Below are positions 10,971 through 22,060 of a DNA stretch of 64,000 nt, piece after piece (position 1 is the first letter of the stretch; every line of letters begins with the position of its first letter). The notes under the pieces are model-generated. The model had not been told where the DNA came from and did no database searches. It saw only the letters and a list, made by a program, of their open reading frames with translations. Source of the DNA: Arsenophonus melophagi. GTDB taxonomy: Bacteria; Pseudomonadota; Gammaproteobacteria; Enterobacterales; Enterobacteriaceae. Made by a program: the position numbers and the translations under genes. The stretch covers positions 1-64,000 of the forward strand of contig JAVYJS010000006.1 in NCBI GenBank assembly GCA_032378655.1, written 5' to 3'.

Positions 10971-11052
10971 ATATTTACATTTACATTTAAACTAGTCATT
11001 AACTTAAGAAGAGTTTTAAGTTAATGACTAGTTTAAATGTAAATGTAAATAT
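10971..11052. repeat. Perfect 37-bp-stem hairpin in the guaB leader
   Basis: This is the longest perfect inverted repeat found in the window. Arms 10971-11007 and 11016-11052 are exact reverse complements around an 8-nt loop. It ends 131 nt before the guaB start codon. It could be a regulatory structure or a terminator for anything reading in from upstream, but no T-tract follows and its role is unknown. Confidence 0.93.
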
Positions 11053-11183
11053 AGCATAGAATTGTTAGTTGTTATTTGCAAAAAACTAATTTTAGTAAAA
11101 TACTAGAGTTAACAAATTATTTCATGTACAATAAAATTGCGATATTCTATCTTTTTAGAATTATGTACGGTGAGATATTGTTT

Positions 11184-12647
11184 ATGCTACGTATAAAGAA
11201 AGAAGCATTAACATTTGATGATGTATTGTTAGTGCCAGCACATTCAACTGTATTACCTCATGCAGTTGATTTATCAACTCAATTAACTGCTGTAATCCGT
11301 TTAACGATTCCTATGCTTTCTGCTGCTATGGATACTGTCACTGGATCTGATTTAGCGATCGCATTGGCCCAAGAAGGTGGAATTGGTTTTATTCATAAAA
11401 ATATGTCAATTGAACGTCAAGCAGAAGAAGTGCGCAGAGTTAAAAAATATGAAAGTGGCATTGTTATTGACCCTGTTACCGTGACGCCTGAAACCACCAT
11501 TCGTGAAGTGTGTAAGATGGCTGAACATAATGGTTTTGCTGGTTATCCTGTGGTTAATAACAATAAAGAATTAGTTGGTATTATTACTGGTCGCGATATT
11601 CGCTTTGTTACTGATTTAGATCAGCCAGTGACTGCAGTGATGACAGCTAAAGCGAATCTTGTTACAGTCAAAGAAGGTGAGGCCAGTGATACAGTGTTAC
11701 AAAAACTACATGAAAGACGTGTTGAAAAAGCATTAGTGGTTGATGAACATTTTCGTTTGTTTGGCATGATCACAGTAAAAGATTTTCAAAAAGCTGAACA
11801 AAAACCTAATGCATGTAAAGATGAGCAGGGTCGTTTAAGAGTTGGTGCAGCGGTCGGCATTGGCAAAAATAATGAGTATCGGATTGAAGCATTAGTAGCA
11901 GCTGGAGTTGACGTATTGCTGATTGACTCTTCTCATGGGCATTCAGCAGGTGTTTTACAACATATTCGCGAAACTCGTGAAAAATATCCTGATTTGCCAA
12001 TTATTGGCGGTAATGTTGCCACTGGTGAAGGGGCAAAAGCCTTAGCTGACGTTGGTGTTAGTGCAGTCAAAGTAGGTATTGGCCCAGGTTCTATTTGCAC
12101 AACAAGGATTGTAACTGGGGTTGGTATCCCACAGATTACAGCAATCTCTGATGCTGTTGAGGCTCTTAAAGGAATGAATATCCCTGTAATCGCTGATGGC
12201 GGTATTCGGTTTTCTGGAGATATTGCTAAAGCATTAGCAGCTGGCGCTTCATGTGTAATGGTTGGTTCTATGCTTGCCGGCACCGAAGAATCCCCAGGAG
12301 AAATCATTTTATTTCAAGGACGCTCTTATAAAGTCTATCGAGGCATGGGATCATTAGGTGCAATGTCAAGAGGTTCTCCTGATCGTTACTTTCAAAGTGA
12401 CAATGCAATAGATAAATTAGTTCCTGAAGGAATAGAGGGCAGGGTTGCCTATAAAGGATTATTAAAAAATATTGTTCACCAGCAAATGGGTGGTCTGCGT
12501 TCTTGTATGGGGCTAACTGGATGTGCCACAGTTGATGAACTAAGAAGCAAAGCAGAATTTGTCAGGATTAGTGGCGCTGGTATCCAAGAAAGTCATGTAC
12601 ATGATGTTACCATCACACACGAATCACCTAATTATCATTTAAGTTAA
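11184..12647 (+). CDS. guaB: IMP dehydrogenase
   Basis: Oxidises IMP to XMP with NAD+, the committed step to GMP. It shows the N-terminal motif KEALTFDDVLLVPAHS, a CBS-domain pair at about 95-200 (NGFAGYPVV, RVEKALVVD), the catalytic-cysteine loop GPGSICTTR at about 300-308, the flap region GSLGAMSRGS and the C-terminus GAGIQESHVHDVTIT. The reading frame stays open 36 codons upstream to 11076, but the ATG at 11184 gives 487 aa (E. coli 488), matches the E. coli N-terminus MLRI, and has GGTGAG about 9 nt before it. guaA follows after 90 nt, so the two form the usual guaBA operon. Confidence 0.98.
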   Translation: MLRIKKEALTFDDVLLVPAHSTVLPHAVDLSTQLTAVIRLTIPMLSAAMDTVTGSDLAIALAQEGGIGFIHKNMSIERQAEEVRRVKKYESGIVIDPVTVTPETTIREVCKMAEHNGFAGYPVVNNNKELVGIITGRDIRFVTDLDQPVTAVMTAKANLVTVKEGEASDTVLQKLHERRVEKALVVDEHFRLFGMITVKDFQKAEQKPNACKDEQGRLRVGAAVGIGKNNEYRIEALVAAGVDVLLIDSSHGHSAGVLQHIRETREKYPDLPIIGGNVATGEGAKALADVGVSAVKVGIGPGSICTTRIVTGVGIPQITAISDAVEALKGMNIPVIADGGIRFSGDIAKALAAGASCVMVGSMLAGTEESPGEIILFQGRSYKVYRGMGSLGAMSRGSPDRYFQSDNAIDKLVPEGIEGRVAYKGLLKNIVHQQMGGLRSCMGLTGCATVDELRSKAEFVRISGAGIQESHVHDVTITHESPNYHLS

Positions 12648-12737
12648 AATTACACTGCAATTTTACTATAAACCTTCAAATTATTTTTTTATATTCTTTT
12701 TTTTTGAAATTATTTTTAGATTTTGGAATTATTTTCG

Positions 12738-14315
12738 ATGACGACCAACATTCATCAATGCCGAATTTTAATTCTAGATTTTGGTTCACAATATACACAA
12801 TTAATTGCTCGACGAATCCGAGAAATTGGTGTTTATTGTGAACTTTGGACATGGGATCTTAACGAAGAACAGATCCGTGAATTTAATCCTAATGGAATTA
12901 TCCTCTCTGGAGGACCAGAAAGTACTACAAAACAAAATAGTCCTCGTGCACCAGATTACGTTTTTCAATCTGGCATCCCTGTGTTAGGTATTTGTTATGG
13001 TATGCAAACTATGTCTATCCAACTAGGTGGGCAAGTTGCTGTTTCTAACAAGAGAGAATTTGGCTACGCACAGGTATTAATTCATGAACCTTGTGAACTA
13101 TTTCGTGATATTTATGATAGCTTAAGTGCAGATGGCAAGCCATTTCTTGATGTATGGATGAGTCATGGCGATAAAGTGATTAGTATTCCTCCGGACTTTA
13201 AAGTTATTGCTACTACTGATAGCTGTCCATTTGCCATCATGGCAAATGATACAAAACATTTCTATGGTGTTCAATTTCATCCTGAAGTATCCCATACTAA
13301 GCAAGGTTCAGCTATTTTAAAACGTTTTGTATTAGAAATTTGTGGCTGTAAAGTCCTCTGGAATGCTAAGACAATTCTTGCAGATACTGTACAACGATTA
13401 AAGGCAACGATTTGTGATGATCATGTGATTTTAGCACTGTCTGGTGGTGTAGATTCATCAGTTACTGCGCTATTACTCAAGCGTGCTATTGGTAAACAGT
13501 TAACTTGCATTTTTGTGGATAATGGTTTGTTACGCTTAAATGAAGCTCAGCAAGTTATGGATATGTTTGCTAGTAAATTTGATCTGAATATTATTCATAT
13601 TTCTGCTGAAGAGCGCTTTTTTAGCGCATTAGCAGGCATTGAGCAGCCAGAATTAAAACGTAAAACAATTGGCCGTGTTTTTATTGAAGTGTTTCATGAA
13701 CAAGCCTTAAAACAAAAGCAAGTAAAATGGTTAGCACAAGGAACTATTTATCCAGACATCATTGAGTCTGCTGCTGCTGCAACAGGTACAGCGCACATCA
13801 TTAAATCTCACCACAATGTTGGTGGTTTGCCAGAAGATATGAAATTGGGACTAGTAGAACCATTAAAAACATTGTTTAAAGATGAGGTGCGACAAATCGG
13901 ATTAGAGCTAGGACTTCCTTATGATATATTATATCGTCATCCATTTCCTGGTCCTGGTTTAGGAGTACGAGTATTGGGTGCAGTGAAGAAAACTTATTGT
14001 GATCTCTTGCGTCAGGCAGATGCCATTTTTATTAAAGAATTGCATAAAGCGAATCTTTATCATAAAGTTAGTCAAGCTTTCGCTGTTTTCTTGCCAGTGC
14101 AATCGGTCGCTATAATGGGAGAGAATCGCAGATATGAGTGGGTAATTGCATTGCGTGCAGTTGAAACCACTGATTTTATGACCGCTAATTGGGCGCACTT
14201 GCCTTACGATTTTCTTAGCCGAGTTTCAAGTAAAATCATCAATGAAGTCGTAGGCATTTCTAGAGTAGTATATGATATTAGCGGTAAACCGCCAGCGACG
14301 ATTGAGTGGGAATAA
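12738..14315 (+). CDS. guaA: GMP synthase (glutamine-hydrolysing)
   Basis: Converts XMP to GMP using ATP and ammonia from glutamine. The N-terminal class I amidotransferase domain has the nucleophile motif GICYGMQ and the QFHPEV histidine/glutamate pair. The ATP-pyrophosphatase domain has the P-loop-like LSGGVDSSV, followed by the C-terminal dimerisation domain with RHPFPGPGLGVRVLG and the end ISGKPPATIEWE. From the ATG at 12738 it is 525 aa, the E. coli length. A TTG five codons upstream (12723) is in frame but unlikely. The ribosome-binding site is weak, which may mean coupling to guaB. Confidence 0.98.
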   Translation: MTTNIHQCRILILDFGSQYTQLIARRIREIGVYCELWTWDLNEEQIREFNPNGIILSGGPESTTKQNSPRAPDYVFQSGIPVLGICYGMQTMSIQLGGQVAVSNKREFGYAQVLIHEPCELFRDIYDSLSADGKPFLDVWMSHGDKVISIPPDFKVIATTDSCPFAIMANDTKHFYGVQFHPEVSHTKQGSAILKRFVLEICGCKVLWNAKTILADTVQRLKATICDDHVILALSGGVDSSVTALLLKRAIGKQLTCIFVDNGLLRLNEAQQVMDMFASKFDLNIIHISAEERFFSALAGIEQPELKRKTIGRVFIEVFHEQALKQKQVKWLAQGTIYPDIIESAAAATGTAHIIKSHHNVGGLPEDMKLGLVEPLKTLFKDEVRQIGLELGLPYDILYRHPFPGPGLGVRVLGAVKKTYCDLLRQADAIFIKELHKANLYHKVSQAFAVFLPVQSVAIMGENRRYEWVIALRAVETTDFMTANWAHLPYDFLSRVSSKIINEVVGISRVVYDISGKPPATIEWE

Positions 14316-15375
14316 TAAAGCGTATATTGACTCATTTCTTTTTGATAAAGAAATACATTCTCAATCTCAATTTATCTTAATAGAAGATATTGAAATACAG
14401 CTGATATAATTTATCCGTTGTTTGTATTATTATTAATACATTTATTATCTTTTAATCTTCCAGGAGAGATCAGGAAGGTTAAGTAGAAGAATTAAGTAGA
14501 ATTAAGTAGTTGGTTGCACTCCTCGCTACTGGTGGTCTGAATATTTGAATCGATTGCAATAACAAAAATCCATCAAACAATATTGAAGAATATAGTCTAT
14601 TGAACTACTATAGACTATATTCTTCAATATTAGAAGTGATTTTAATTAAAAAAAATAAAACCAAAAAAAAGAATTGGTAATACCTATATATAATTGCACT
14701 TATTCGAATTTTTATCGAAATATTGAAAATTTGCACGCAGATTGCTTATTTGCAGCTATAGTCAGTCCATTATCATTAGCGATGCTACAATTATTAGCAA
14801 TATAACTATACATTCTTTGTGCAACGTTGAAATGTATTCAATGCAGTAAGAGCAAATAATACGATAAAAGTCTGGTTTATAATCACTATTCCTAATATTC
14901 TTATAATTAAGATATAAATGCTTATTTAGTTTTAATTCCTTTCAGATCTTCTTGTGCATACATCAAGAACACTAGCGCTACAATTTTATACAATTTTGCT
15001 ATTTCTGCACATGATACATGTGTGTGTGCTTATTAAACTACTAATAAATTTATGTCGTTTCCAACATAAACAAGATGACTCATTCAATTCAATATTTTTA
15101 TGATAGAATAATTGTGTATACAATTACATACTTTAGTCTACATCATTTGTAGAAATGTATTCTAGGATGAAGGCAGATTTTAGCTAAAATGATTAGCTAC
15201 TAGCTAAAATATAGTAAATAAGATTCTGAAAATAATCGACTTAAAAATCGATACAAGAGCTTAGTCCAAGGACTAAGCTAGAGATGATAATACTGTATGT
15301 AGCATTTTACAAAATATTCACTGCATTTTTTTTATAGTTTATTGAATTTTAGTTTTAAATTTTTATAAAAAATAT
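14316..15375. other. Gene-free region between convergent guaA and aroH
   Basis: No gene recognised. It holds a 22-bp hairpin at 14579-14631 (listed) and a 10-bp hairpin at 15258-15279 with a 2-nt loop. The short word aattaagtag occurs in imperfect tandem near 14485-14515. Both neighbours end here, so terminators are expected, but no hairpin with a T-tract lies close to either stop. Confidence 0.55.
14579..14631. repeat. Perfect hairpin, 22-bp stem
   Basis: Arms 14579-14600 and 14610-14631 are exact reverse complements around a 9-nt loop. It lies about 265 nt downstream of the guaA stop. Confidence 0.9.
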
Positions 15376-16422
15376 TTAAAATCGATGTTTAACCGCTTCA
15401 GCTAAAATAGATAATAATTGTTCAGTATCCCGCCAACCTAAGCAAGGATCTGTAATAGATTGACCATAAGTGAGAGCTTTACCAGAAATAACTTTCTGAG
15501 AGCCCTCTACGAGAAAACTTTCCACCATAATACCTGCAATCGTTCTGGATCCTTTTTTTAATTGTTGGGCAATATTTTTAGCAACATCTAATTGACGTTG
15601 ATAAATTTTTTGACAATTGCCATGACTAAAGTCAATTACTAATTTTTCAGGTAATCCTAATTGGCGTAATTGACTACAAGCAAGCGCAATGTCTTCCGTG
15701 CTGTAATTAGGCCGTTTTCCTCCACGCATAATAATATGGCTATAAGGATTACCTTTAGTTTGATAAATAGTCACATGGCCATTTTTATCAGGTAATAAAA
15801 ATACATGACCAGAACGTGCAGAACGAATTGCATCAAGCGCAATATTAATATTGCCATCAGTGCTATTTTTAAATCCAACTGGACAAGAAAGAGCCGACGC
15901 CATTTGACGATGAATTTGGCTTTCTGTTGTTCTAGCACCTATGGTTCCAAAGCTAATAAGATCAGCAACATATTGCCCAATGATTATATCTAAAAATTCA
16001 GTTGCTGTTGGCAACTTGAGCTGATTAATGTTAGTAAGTAGCTTACGAGCTACTCGTAAGCCTTTGTTAACTTTACAGGAATTATTTAAATCAGGATCAG
16101 AAATTAAACCCTTCCATCCTATAACCGTACGTGGTTTTTCAAAATAAGTGCGCATCACGATTTCAAGATAGTCTTTATACTCAATTCGCAACTTAACCAG
16201 CATTTTTGCGTATTCCAGTGCTGCTTGAGGATCATGTACTGAACACGGTCCAATGACCGCCATCAGTCGATGATCTTTGCCAGTTAAAATTAACTCAATA
16301 TTTTTTCTTGATATTGCAATGTTTTCAATAATTTCTTCAGATATAGGAAACTCATCAGCCAAAGCTTGTGGGGTAATAAGGCTATCAATAGGATCTGTTC
16401 TTAACCCATCTGTTTTATACAT
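15376..16422 (-). CDS. aroH: 3-deoxy-7-phosphoheptulonate (DAHP) synthase, AroH type
   Basis: Class I DAHP synthase, which condenses phosphoenolpyruvate with erythrose 4-phosphate to start the shikimate pathway. It shows IGPCSVHD, the MRTYFEKPRTVIGWKGLISDP signature, GARTTESQIHR, FSHGNCQK and the C-terminal TYGQSITDPCLGW. From the ATG at 16422 it is 348 aa, exactly the length of E. coli AroH, and the N-terminus (MYKTDGLRTDPIDSLITP) resembles AroH more than AroF or AroG. Its place beside the suf operon also matches aroH. A start 16 codons upstream (16470) is open but not supported. E. coli AroH is tryptophan-sensitive and TrpR-controlled; no TrpR operator is evident here. Isozyme assignment is by memory comparison, so about 85% sure. 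Confidence 0.93.
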   Translation of the reverse strand: MYKTDGLRTDPIDSLITPQALADEFPISEEIIENIAISRKNIELILTGKDHRLMAVIGPCSVHDPQAALEYAKMLVKLRIEYKDYLEIVMRTYFEKPRTVIGWKGLISDPDLNNSCKVNKGLRVARKLLTNINQLKLPTATEFLDIIIGQYVADLISFGTIGARTTESQIHRQMASALSCPVGFKNSTDGNINIALDAIRSARSGHVFLLPDKNGHVTIYQTKGNPYSHIIMRGGKRPNYSTEDIALACSQLRQLGLPEKLVIDFSHGNCQKIYQRQLDVAKNIAQQLKKGSRTIAGIMVESFLVEGSQKVISGKALTYGQSITDPCLGWRDTEQLLSILAEAVKHRF

Positions 16423-19400
16423 ATTTATCTCATATATACTGCAATGTAGTAGATCTTCTTGCCCAAGCAATTAGCATGGTTACAACTAAAATAAACCTCT
16501 TCCAAGAGTTTATAACTGAGCATTAATATAATTAATATTTAGCTTAGTACATCTGTTGTTGAAACAACAGATGTACTAAGCTAAATATATCAATGACTTT
16601 AGTGAAAAGTATTTCATTAAAGTTATTACTGAGTTGTATATAAATAATAACTCTTATTGCTTTGCTACAGAAAGCCTATAACTCCTTAGTTAATTTTATC
16701 TAAAATTGACATTATGATAAATAAAGATTTTTACAACACTTTTAAAATAGCGGTGAGTTACTCAGAGACAATTACTGTCTCTGACAGAGTATAATAATAT
16801 ACGGTTTAACATATAAGATAATGGCCTATTACCAGTATCATGAAAGCTGCAAAAGGATAATTAATAACCTACATCGTAAATCATATCACTCAATAAAGTC
16901 TATTTTAATCAAGTCTATTTTTTTGTTTTACTGCAGCGTGAAACATAAAGTAATATCACTTGAGTATCATCCAGATTACTTAATGATATATCATCATTAT
17001 TATGTGCTAATGTATATTTAATCAGTGAAATTCTAACATCATATGGATCCTAGATTAGAAAGTCTAGGAGGTGAGATTATAGTTTAGTTTATATTTTCAG
17101 ACAACTGTTTTATGGATCAGATCAATAAAAGATTGCAGGATCTAATAAAAATCGCTGATATTATCAGTCATGATTTTATTGTTAACAGAACAATAAAGGA
17201 AAAACTAAAAACCAAAATCTGAGTTTAATAATAGATTGTATCAATTTTTATTTCTCTTGCGCATTTGCTGATTTTAATGACGATAACGATCGTATAACAA
17301 AAATGTTTCGTTATGTAACATGAAAGTCCATTCAGTTTCTTTAAATTTTCTTGTATCGCATCGTGCTGCAAATACTGCATTAGCTTTAAGGATTAATTAA
17401 AAGTAATGATACTAATCAACTTAGTATATCAATTATTGAATGCAATTAATATTAAGAATGCGAATCAATATTATAAAGGATTGTAACCATTGCATTGAAC
17501 TGATACAGGCTTTATTGCCAATAGCATCAGCAGATGCGTCCAGATGCTTTATGGGGTCTCAAATGAAATTTTGCTAAATTTCATCACTGAAAATTTAGAG
17601 ATAATATTAAGTGATCAAGATTCTATTGGGTTTTAATTAATAGAAAAGAATTTACTCTATCAGCGATAATTTTAATATGACGAGTGATTTTGTATTATTT
17701 AATTTCTAGTTAGATAAAATCTGTTAACTGAATCGTCGCCGCTTGTGGTAATTGACTTCTAATGCGTTGTTTTCTAAATATTCAATATGGCAAATTTGCT
17801 AAGAAACGTAAAAAATTGAAGACAATCAATTTTTTAGAAATTGTTTAGATCCAATAATAATTGGATTTTGTTTCACTAAAATTGAAATCATAAATTATCA
17901 ATAATATTGATCTTAATGAGAGCAGAGAGTAAAGCTACTTTTACTTCAATAAAAGTTATGCAGAAACCAAATATTTTTTTTGTAATGAACTTTATAGCTG
18001 TTTTAAAAACATGGAGAAAACAGGGGCACTATTATGATTAGTGCAAAATATCATTTGGCTACGATAAGAGAAGATTTACATCAATAAATTTACTGATGTT
18101 AAGTAGTGCGATGTCAAAAATCATTACAATACACAACCAATGTTGACAGAAAAATAATTTTTATTTTACGTTTAAAACTAGTAAGACACTGTTCCAGTAT
18201 TATCTATTATCCAATTTTATTAAAATAAGTTCTACTTTTTATATAACTTATAAGTATGGTGCGGTTAATAATGATAACGAGAATGGTTTTTTAGAGCAGC
18301 TTTATTTTGAATGATGAAGTCAATAATCCTTTAACAATAACAATCCATAATGGAAGGGTAATAAAATTGTAATAATCAAGCACTGATCTGCTACTGATAT
18401 CGAGAGTGTGCAGGACATTAAGAATTCTAAGTAATCTGTTTATCATAGTATTTGATATAGTAATATACAGTCACCTATCAATACTAATAAAATACGAGAT
18501 CAGCGACGATTTATTTTTAGATTGGTAAACTACACAGCAGTGGATTATAGAGCACAATGTAAGTAAAAGGATAAATAGCTAATATAAGGATACAGATATC
18601 GCATGTGTACTATATCTAGAATCCAATAATGAAAGTCATAAAAAAATTTTACTTCTTGGTAAAATTGATATACATATATTATTTAGTATGTACTCAATGA
18701 TCATTTAATTATGTTTTAATATAAAGAAATCAAAAATAATTAAATTAATTAATATGCATTAAATAATCCCTATTTATATAGTTTCGTTTTTATTAAACGG
18801 TTTAATAATTTTTATTGATTGCTTACACTTTCTCTCCAAGTATATATAGGAGAGACTCTATGTGAAAAACGGTAGCACTACCGAACAAATAAAAAGTAAT
18901 AATATCAATAATAAAATTCTAACATATACCAATAAAATAATAATCATTGATCAATGCACCTAGGTTTTCTGACCAAACAGCTATACTATGCATAGTATCA
19001 TAATCAATAAATAATTAAGTTAGATAACATATCCATACCGTGTAGTACTAAGAATATTGCACAGCTAGTAATGTGCTACTAGCATATATTAATGTAGCTA
19101 CAATAACATCTGAAGCAATGAATGCTATTAAGCATTTAGTTAAAATCGATTTTTATAGTAGGTATCAATCAAGTTGTAGTATGGTGCTATCACAATGTAA
19201 ATAGCTTCATTGGAACAAGCAACATGGAAAGGCTAAAGTGATATTGCTGAGATTATAGGTCATATTAGTTATATGAGAGCTCTATAATCATATTAATACA
19301 CACGTTAAATTAAAAGTTAACAACTAAAAAGGTATTTATGAGCACGATAGCATGAAATATCTATTACTTGTAATTAAGTAATAATGTATGTGTAGTAAAG

Positions 19401-20139
19401 TGCTAATATATAAAAATAAAATAAAAACATTCATGTGAATATCTAAGATCATGCTCTAAGTTGAGGAGGCGCTTATGGCGTTAAAGAAATGAATAGTTTG
19501 CGTAATTAATAGTATATAAATCCATGTAAAAGTCATATGCTAAGTCATCTGGATCATTGCATTGATGCAATGATCCAGGTTGATCCGAGAACCTCATAAA
19601 CTTTTAGTTATTACCATGGTGTTACTTTGATATCTTTGAAAAACTTTTCAGATAGTATTGACCAACTTTTTAAGTATGATATCTGAGATTATCTATAAAA
19701 TAATAAGAACCAGAGCTATAAAGACTGAATTAGTGCTAATCTGATATCACTAGCACTGATTCAGTAAAAGTTATAGTTCATGTGATATATTCTATCTTTT
19801 CGGCGATACAGTCTGAACAATAAATATTTTATGAATATGAAGCACTAATTTTTATTTTTCAATAATTTTAATCTGCAAAATAATTTTATTTTACTGATAC
19901 AGTTTACTAAATTAAAGTTATTGATAAAGGGAGAATTGAATGATAATAGTAAATGAAATAAAATTTTTAATAAAAATATTTTTATATTAAATATCTTCTT
20001 AAGATAAAGAGTTAAAATGGTATATGCTCTTAATTTAAGAGCATATAATTGTTTTAAGAAATAAACTGGTTACATTGATCGTATAAAATATAATCATATA
20101 ATATATGTTAATGAACATATTCATTTAGTGGGGTCAAGA
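16423..20139. other. Gene-free region between divergent aroH and sufA
   Basis: No coding region or RNA gene is recognised in 3.7 kb. A short open frame at 16821-17021 has no recognisable content and is treated as chance. Hairpins: 16535-16588 (26 bp, listed), 19549-19578 (14 bp, 2-nt loop) and 20021-20047 (13 bp, 1-nt loop, about 90 nt before sufA). Long hairpins are sparser here than at 7-10 kb. Promoters for aroH and the suf operon should lie at its ends, but none is clear. Confidence 0.55.
16535..16588. repeat. Perfect 26-bp-stem hairpin upstream of aroH
   Basis: Arms 16535-16560 and 16563-16588 are exact reverse complements around only 2 nt. The near arm starts 113 nt before the aroH start codon, in the promoter zone of that gene. 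Function unknown. Confidence 0.92.
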
Positions 20140-20508
20140 ATGGTAGAGCATTTTGACACTGTTTCTTTACATAAAAGAATTTGGAATGGTCTTACCATGA
20201 CTGATAAGGCAGCTGCTCAAATTCGTAAATTAATGAAAAAAAATCCTGCGAGTAAAGGCTTGTCTCTTGATATTAAGCAATCAGGTTGTGCAGGATTTAG
20301 TTATGTCATTGCATTGATAGATAAACCAACCAAAGAATATTTACTGTTTGAAAATCATGGCGCTAAACTTTTTGTGCCTTTGAAGGCAATACCATTTATT
20401 GATGGTACTGAGATTGATTATGTCCGTGATGGATTTAATCAAATATTTAAATTTAACAATCCTAAAGCCCAACACGCATGTGGTTGTGGTGAAAGCTTTA
20501 ATATTTAA
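20140..20508 (+). CDS. sufA: SUF A-type Fe-S carrier protein
   Basis: Carries nascent Fe-S clusters from the SufBCD scaffold to target proteins. The three conserved cysteines are present: one in KQSGCAGFSY and two in the C-terminal HACGCGES. The ATG at 20140 gives 122 aa, the length of E. coli SufA; a GTG four codons upstream (20128) is in frame but not needed. It is first of six plus-strand suf genes with short gaps or overlaps, and the sufB start lies 12 nt after its stop. The OxyR, IscR and Fur sites known upstream of the E. coli operon could not be recognised. Confidence 0.96.
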   Translation: MVEHFDTVSLHKRIWNGLTMTDKAAAQIRKLMKKNPASKGLSLDIKQSGCAGFSYVIALIDKPTKEYLLFENHGAKLFVPLKAIPFIDGTEIDYVRDGFNQIFKFNNPKAQHACGCGESFNI

Positions 20509-20519
20509 GTGAATGAATT

Positions 20520-22019
20520 ATGTCACATCGTAATATAGAAATTAGTAATGATATTCAAGAATGGTTAACCAAGCATCATTATAAAGAGGGGTTTTTCACT
20601 CATGTTGCAACGGATGAATTAGCTAAAGGTCTGAATGAAGAGGTTATTAAAGCGATTTCTAGCAAACGTCATGAACCTGATTGGATGTTACAGTTTCGTT
20701 TAGAAGCTTATCAACATTGGTTGGGAATGAAAGAACCTCACTGGCTTAAAGGTTATTATCCTAATTTAAATTATCAGGAATATAGTTATTATTCCGCGCC
20801 TTCCTGTAATAACTGCGATGAACATTATCATAATGAAAATAATATACCATCAGATATAAGTAGTGCGGATAGTAATAATTATATGACTGAAGAAGTGGAA
20901 GAAGCATTCAATAAACTTGGAGTTCCAGTACGTGAAGGAAAATCGATTGCAGTAGATGCAATTTTTGACTCGGTTTCAGTTTCAACAACATATCGTAAAG
21001 AATTATCAAAACTTGGTATTATTTTTTGTTCTTTCAGTGCGGCAATCCAACAATATCCTAAGCTAGTAAAAAAACATATTGGTACAGTTGTTTCTAATCG
21101 AGATAATTTTTTCGCTTCATTAAATTCTGCTGTTGCTTCTGATGGTACGTTTGTTTATATACCAAAAGGTATTCGGTGTCCGGTAGAATTGTCTACCTAT
21201 TTTCGCATTAATGCAGCTAAGACAGGTCAATTTGAACGTACAATCTTGATTGCTGATGAAGGTAGTTATGTTAGTTATATTGAAGGATGCTCTGCTCCAG
21301 TACGAGATAATTATCAATTACATGCTGCTGTTGTTGAAGTGATTATCCATAAGGATGCTGAAGTAAAATATTCTACTGTACAAAATTGGTTTTCAGGTGC
21401 CAATAGTGACAGCAGTGGTATTTTAAATTTTGTCACCAAACGTGCTTTATGTAGAGGGGAGAATGCAAAAATGTCCTGGACACAGTCTGAAACAGGTTCA
21501 GCGATTACTTGGAAATATCCCAGTATTATTTTGCAGGGGGATAATTCAATAGGAGAATTTTTCTCCATTGCGTTAACTAACAACAATCAACAGGCTGATA
21601 CCGGTACTAAAATGATTCATATTGGTAAGAATACGCATTCTACTATCATTTCAAAAGGGATTTCCGCAGGGAGTAGTCAAAATAGTTACCGTGGGTTAGT
21701 CAAAATTTTACCAACCGCAGAAAATGCCAGAAATTATACTCAATGCGATTCTATGTTAATCGGTACTAAATGTGGTGCACATACATTTCCTTGTATCGAA
21801 GTAAAAAATAGTAGTGCGCAGTTAGAACATGAGGCTACGACATCCAGTATCGGTAAAGATCAACTCTTTTACTGTTTACAACGTGGTATTAGTGAAGATG
21901 ATGCTATTTCCATGATTGTCAATGGATTCTGTAAAGATGTATTTTCTGAATTACCATTAGAGTTTGCTGTAGAAGCACAAAAATTGTTAGCAATTAGCTT
22001 AGAACATAGTGTGGGGTGA
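20520..22019 (+). CDS. sufB: SUF Fe-S scaffold subunit
   Basis: Large subunit of the SufBC2D scaffold on which sulfur from SufSE and iron are assembled into a cluster. It is 499 aa (E. coli 495) and full length, with the conserved beta-helix core, for example GTFVYIPKGIRCPVELSTYFRIN, SYVSYIEGCSAPVRD and CDSMLIGTKCGAHTFPCIEVKN, the last containing the cysteine-rich cluster region. The C-terminus matches the family (EDDAISMIVNGFCKDVFSELPLEFAVEA). A small hairpin (22021-22037, 7-bp stem) sits directly after its TGA stop, before sufC. Confidence 0.98.
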   Translation: MSHRNIEISNDIQEWLTKHHYKEGFFTHVATDELAKGLNEEVIKAISSKRHEPDWMLQFRLEAYQHWLGMKEPHWLKGYYPNLNYQEYSYYSAPSCNNCDEHYHNENNIPSDISSADSNNYMTEEVEEAFNKLGVPVREGKSIAVDAIFDSVSVSTTYRKELSKLGIIFCSFSAAIQQYPKLVKKHIGTVVSNRDNFFASLNSAVASDGTFVYIPKGIRCPVELSTYFRINAAKTGQFERTILIADEGSYVSYIEGCSAPVRDNYQLHAAVVEVIIHKDAEVKYSTVQNWFSGANSDSSGILNFVTKRALCRGENAKMSWTQSETGSAITWKYPSIILQGDNSIGEFFSIALTNNNQQADTGTKMIHIGKNTHSTIISKGISAGSSQNSYRGLVKILPTAENARNYTQCDSMLIGTKCGAHTFPCIEVKNSSAQLEHEATTSSIGKDQLFYCLQRGISEDDAISMIVNGFCKDVFSELPLEFAVEAQKLLAISLEHSVG

Positions 22020-22060
22020 TGATTCTTTGAAAGAATCCTAAATTATTCAAAGGCCAATAA

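Noticed and set aside
16821..17021. Open frame of 66 codons in the aroH-sufA spacer
   Set aside because: No recognisable family content, no ribosome-binding site and composition like the surrounding spacer.
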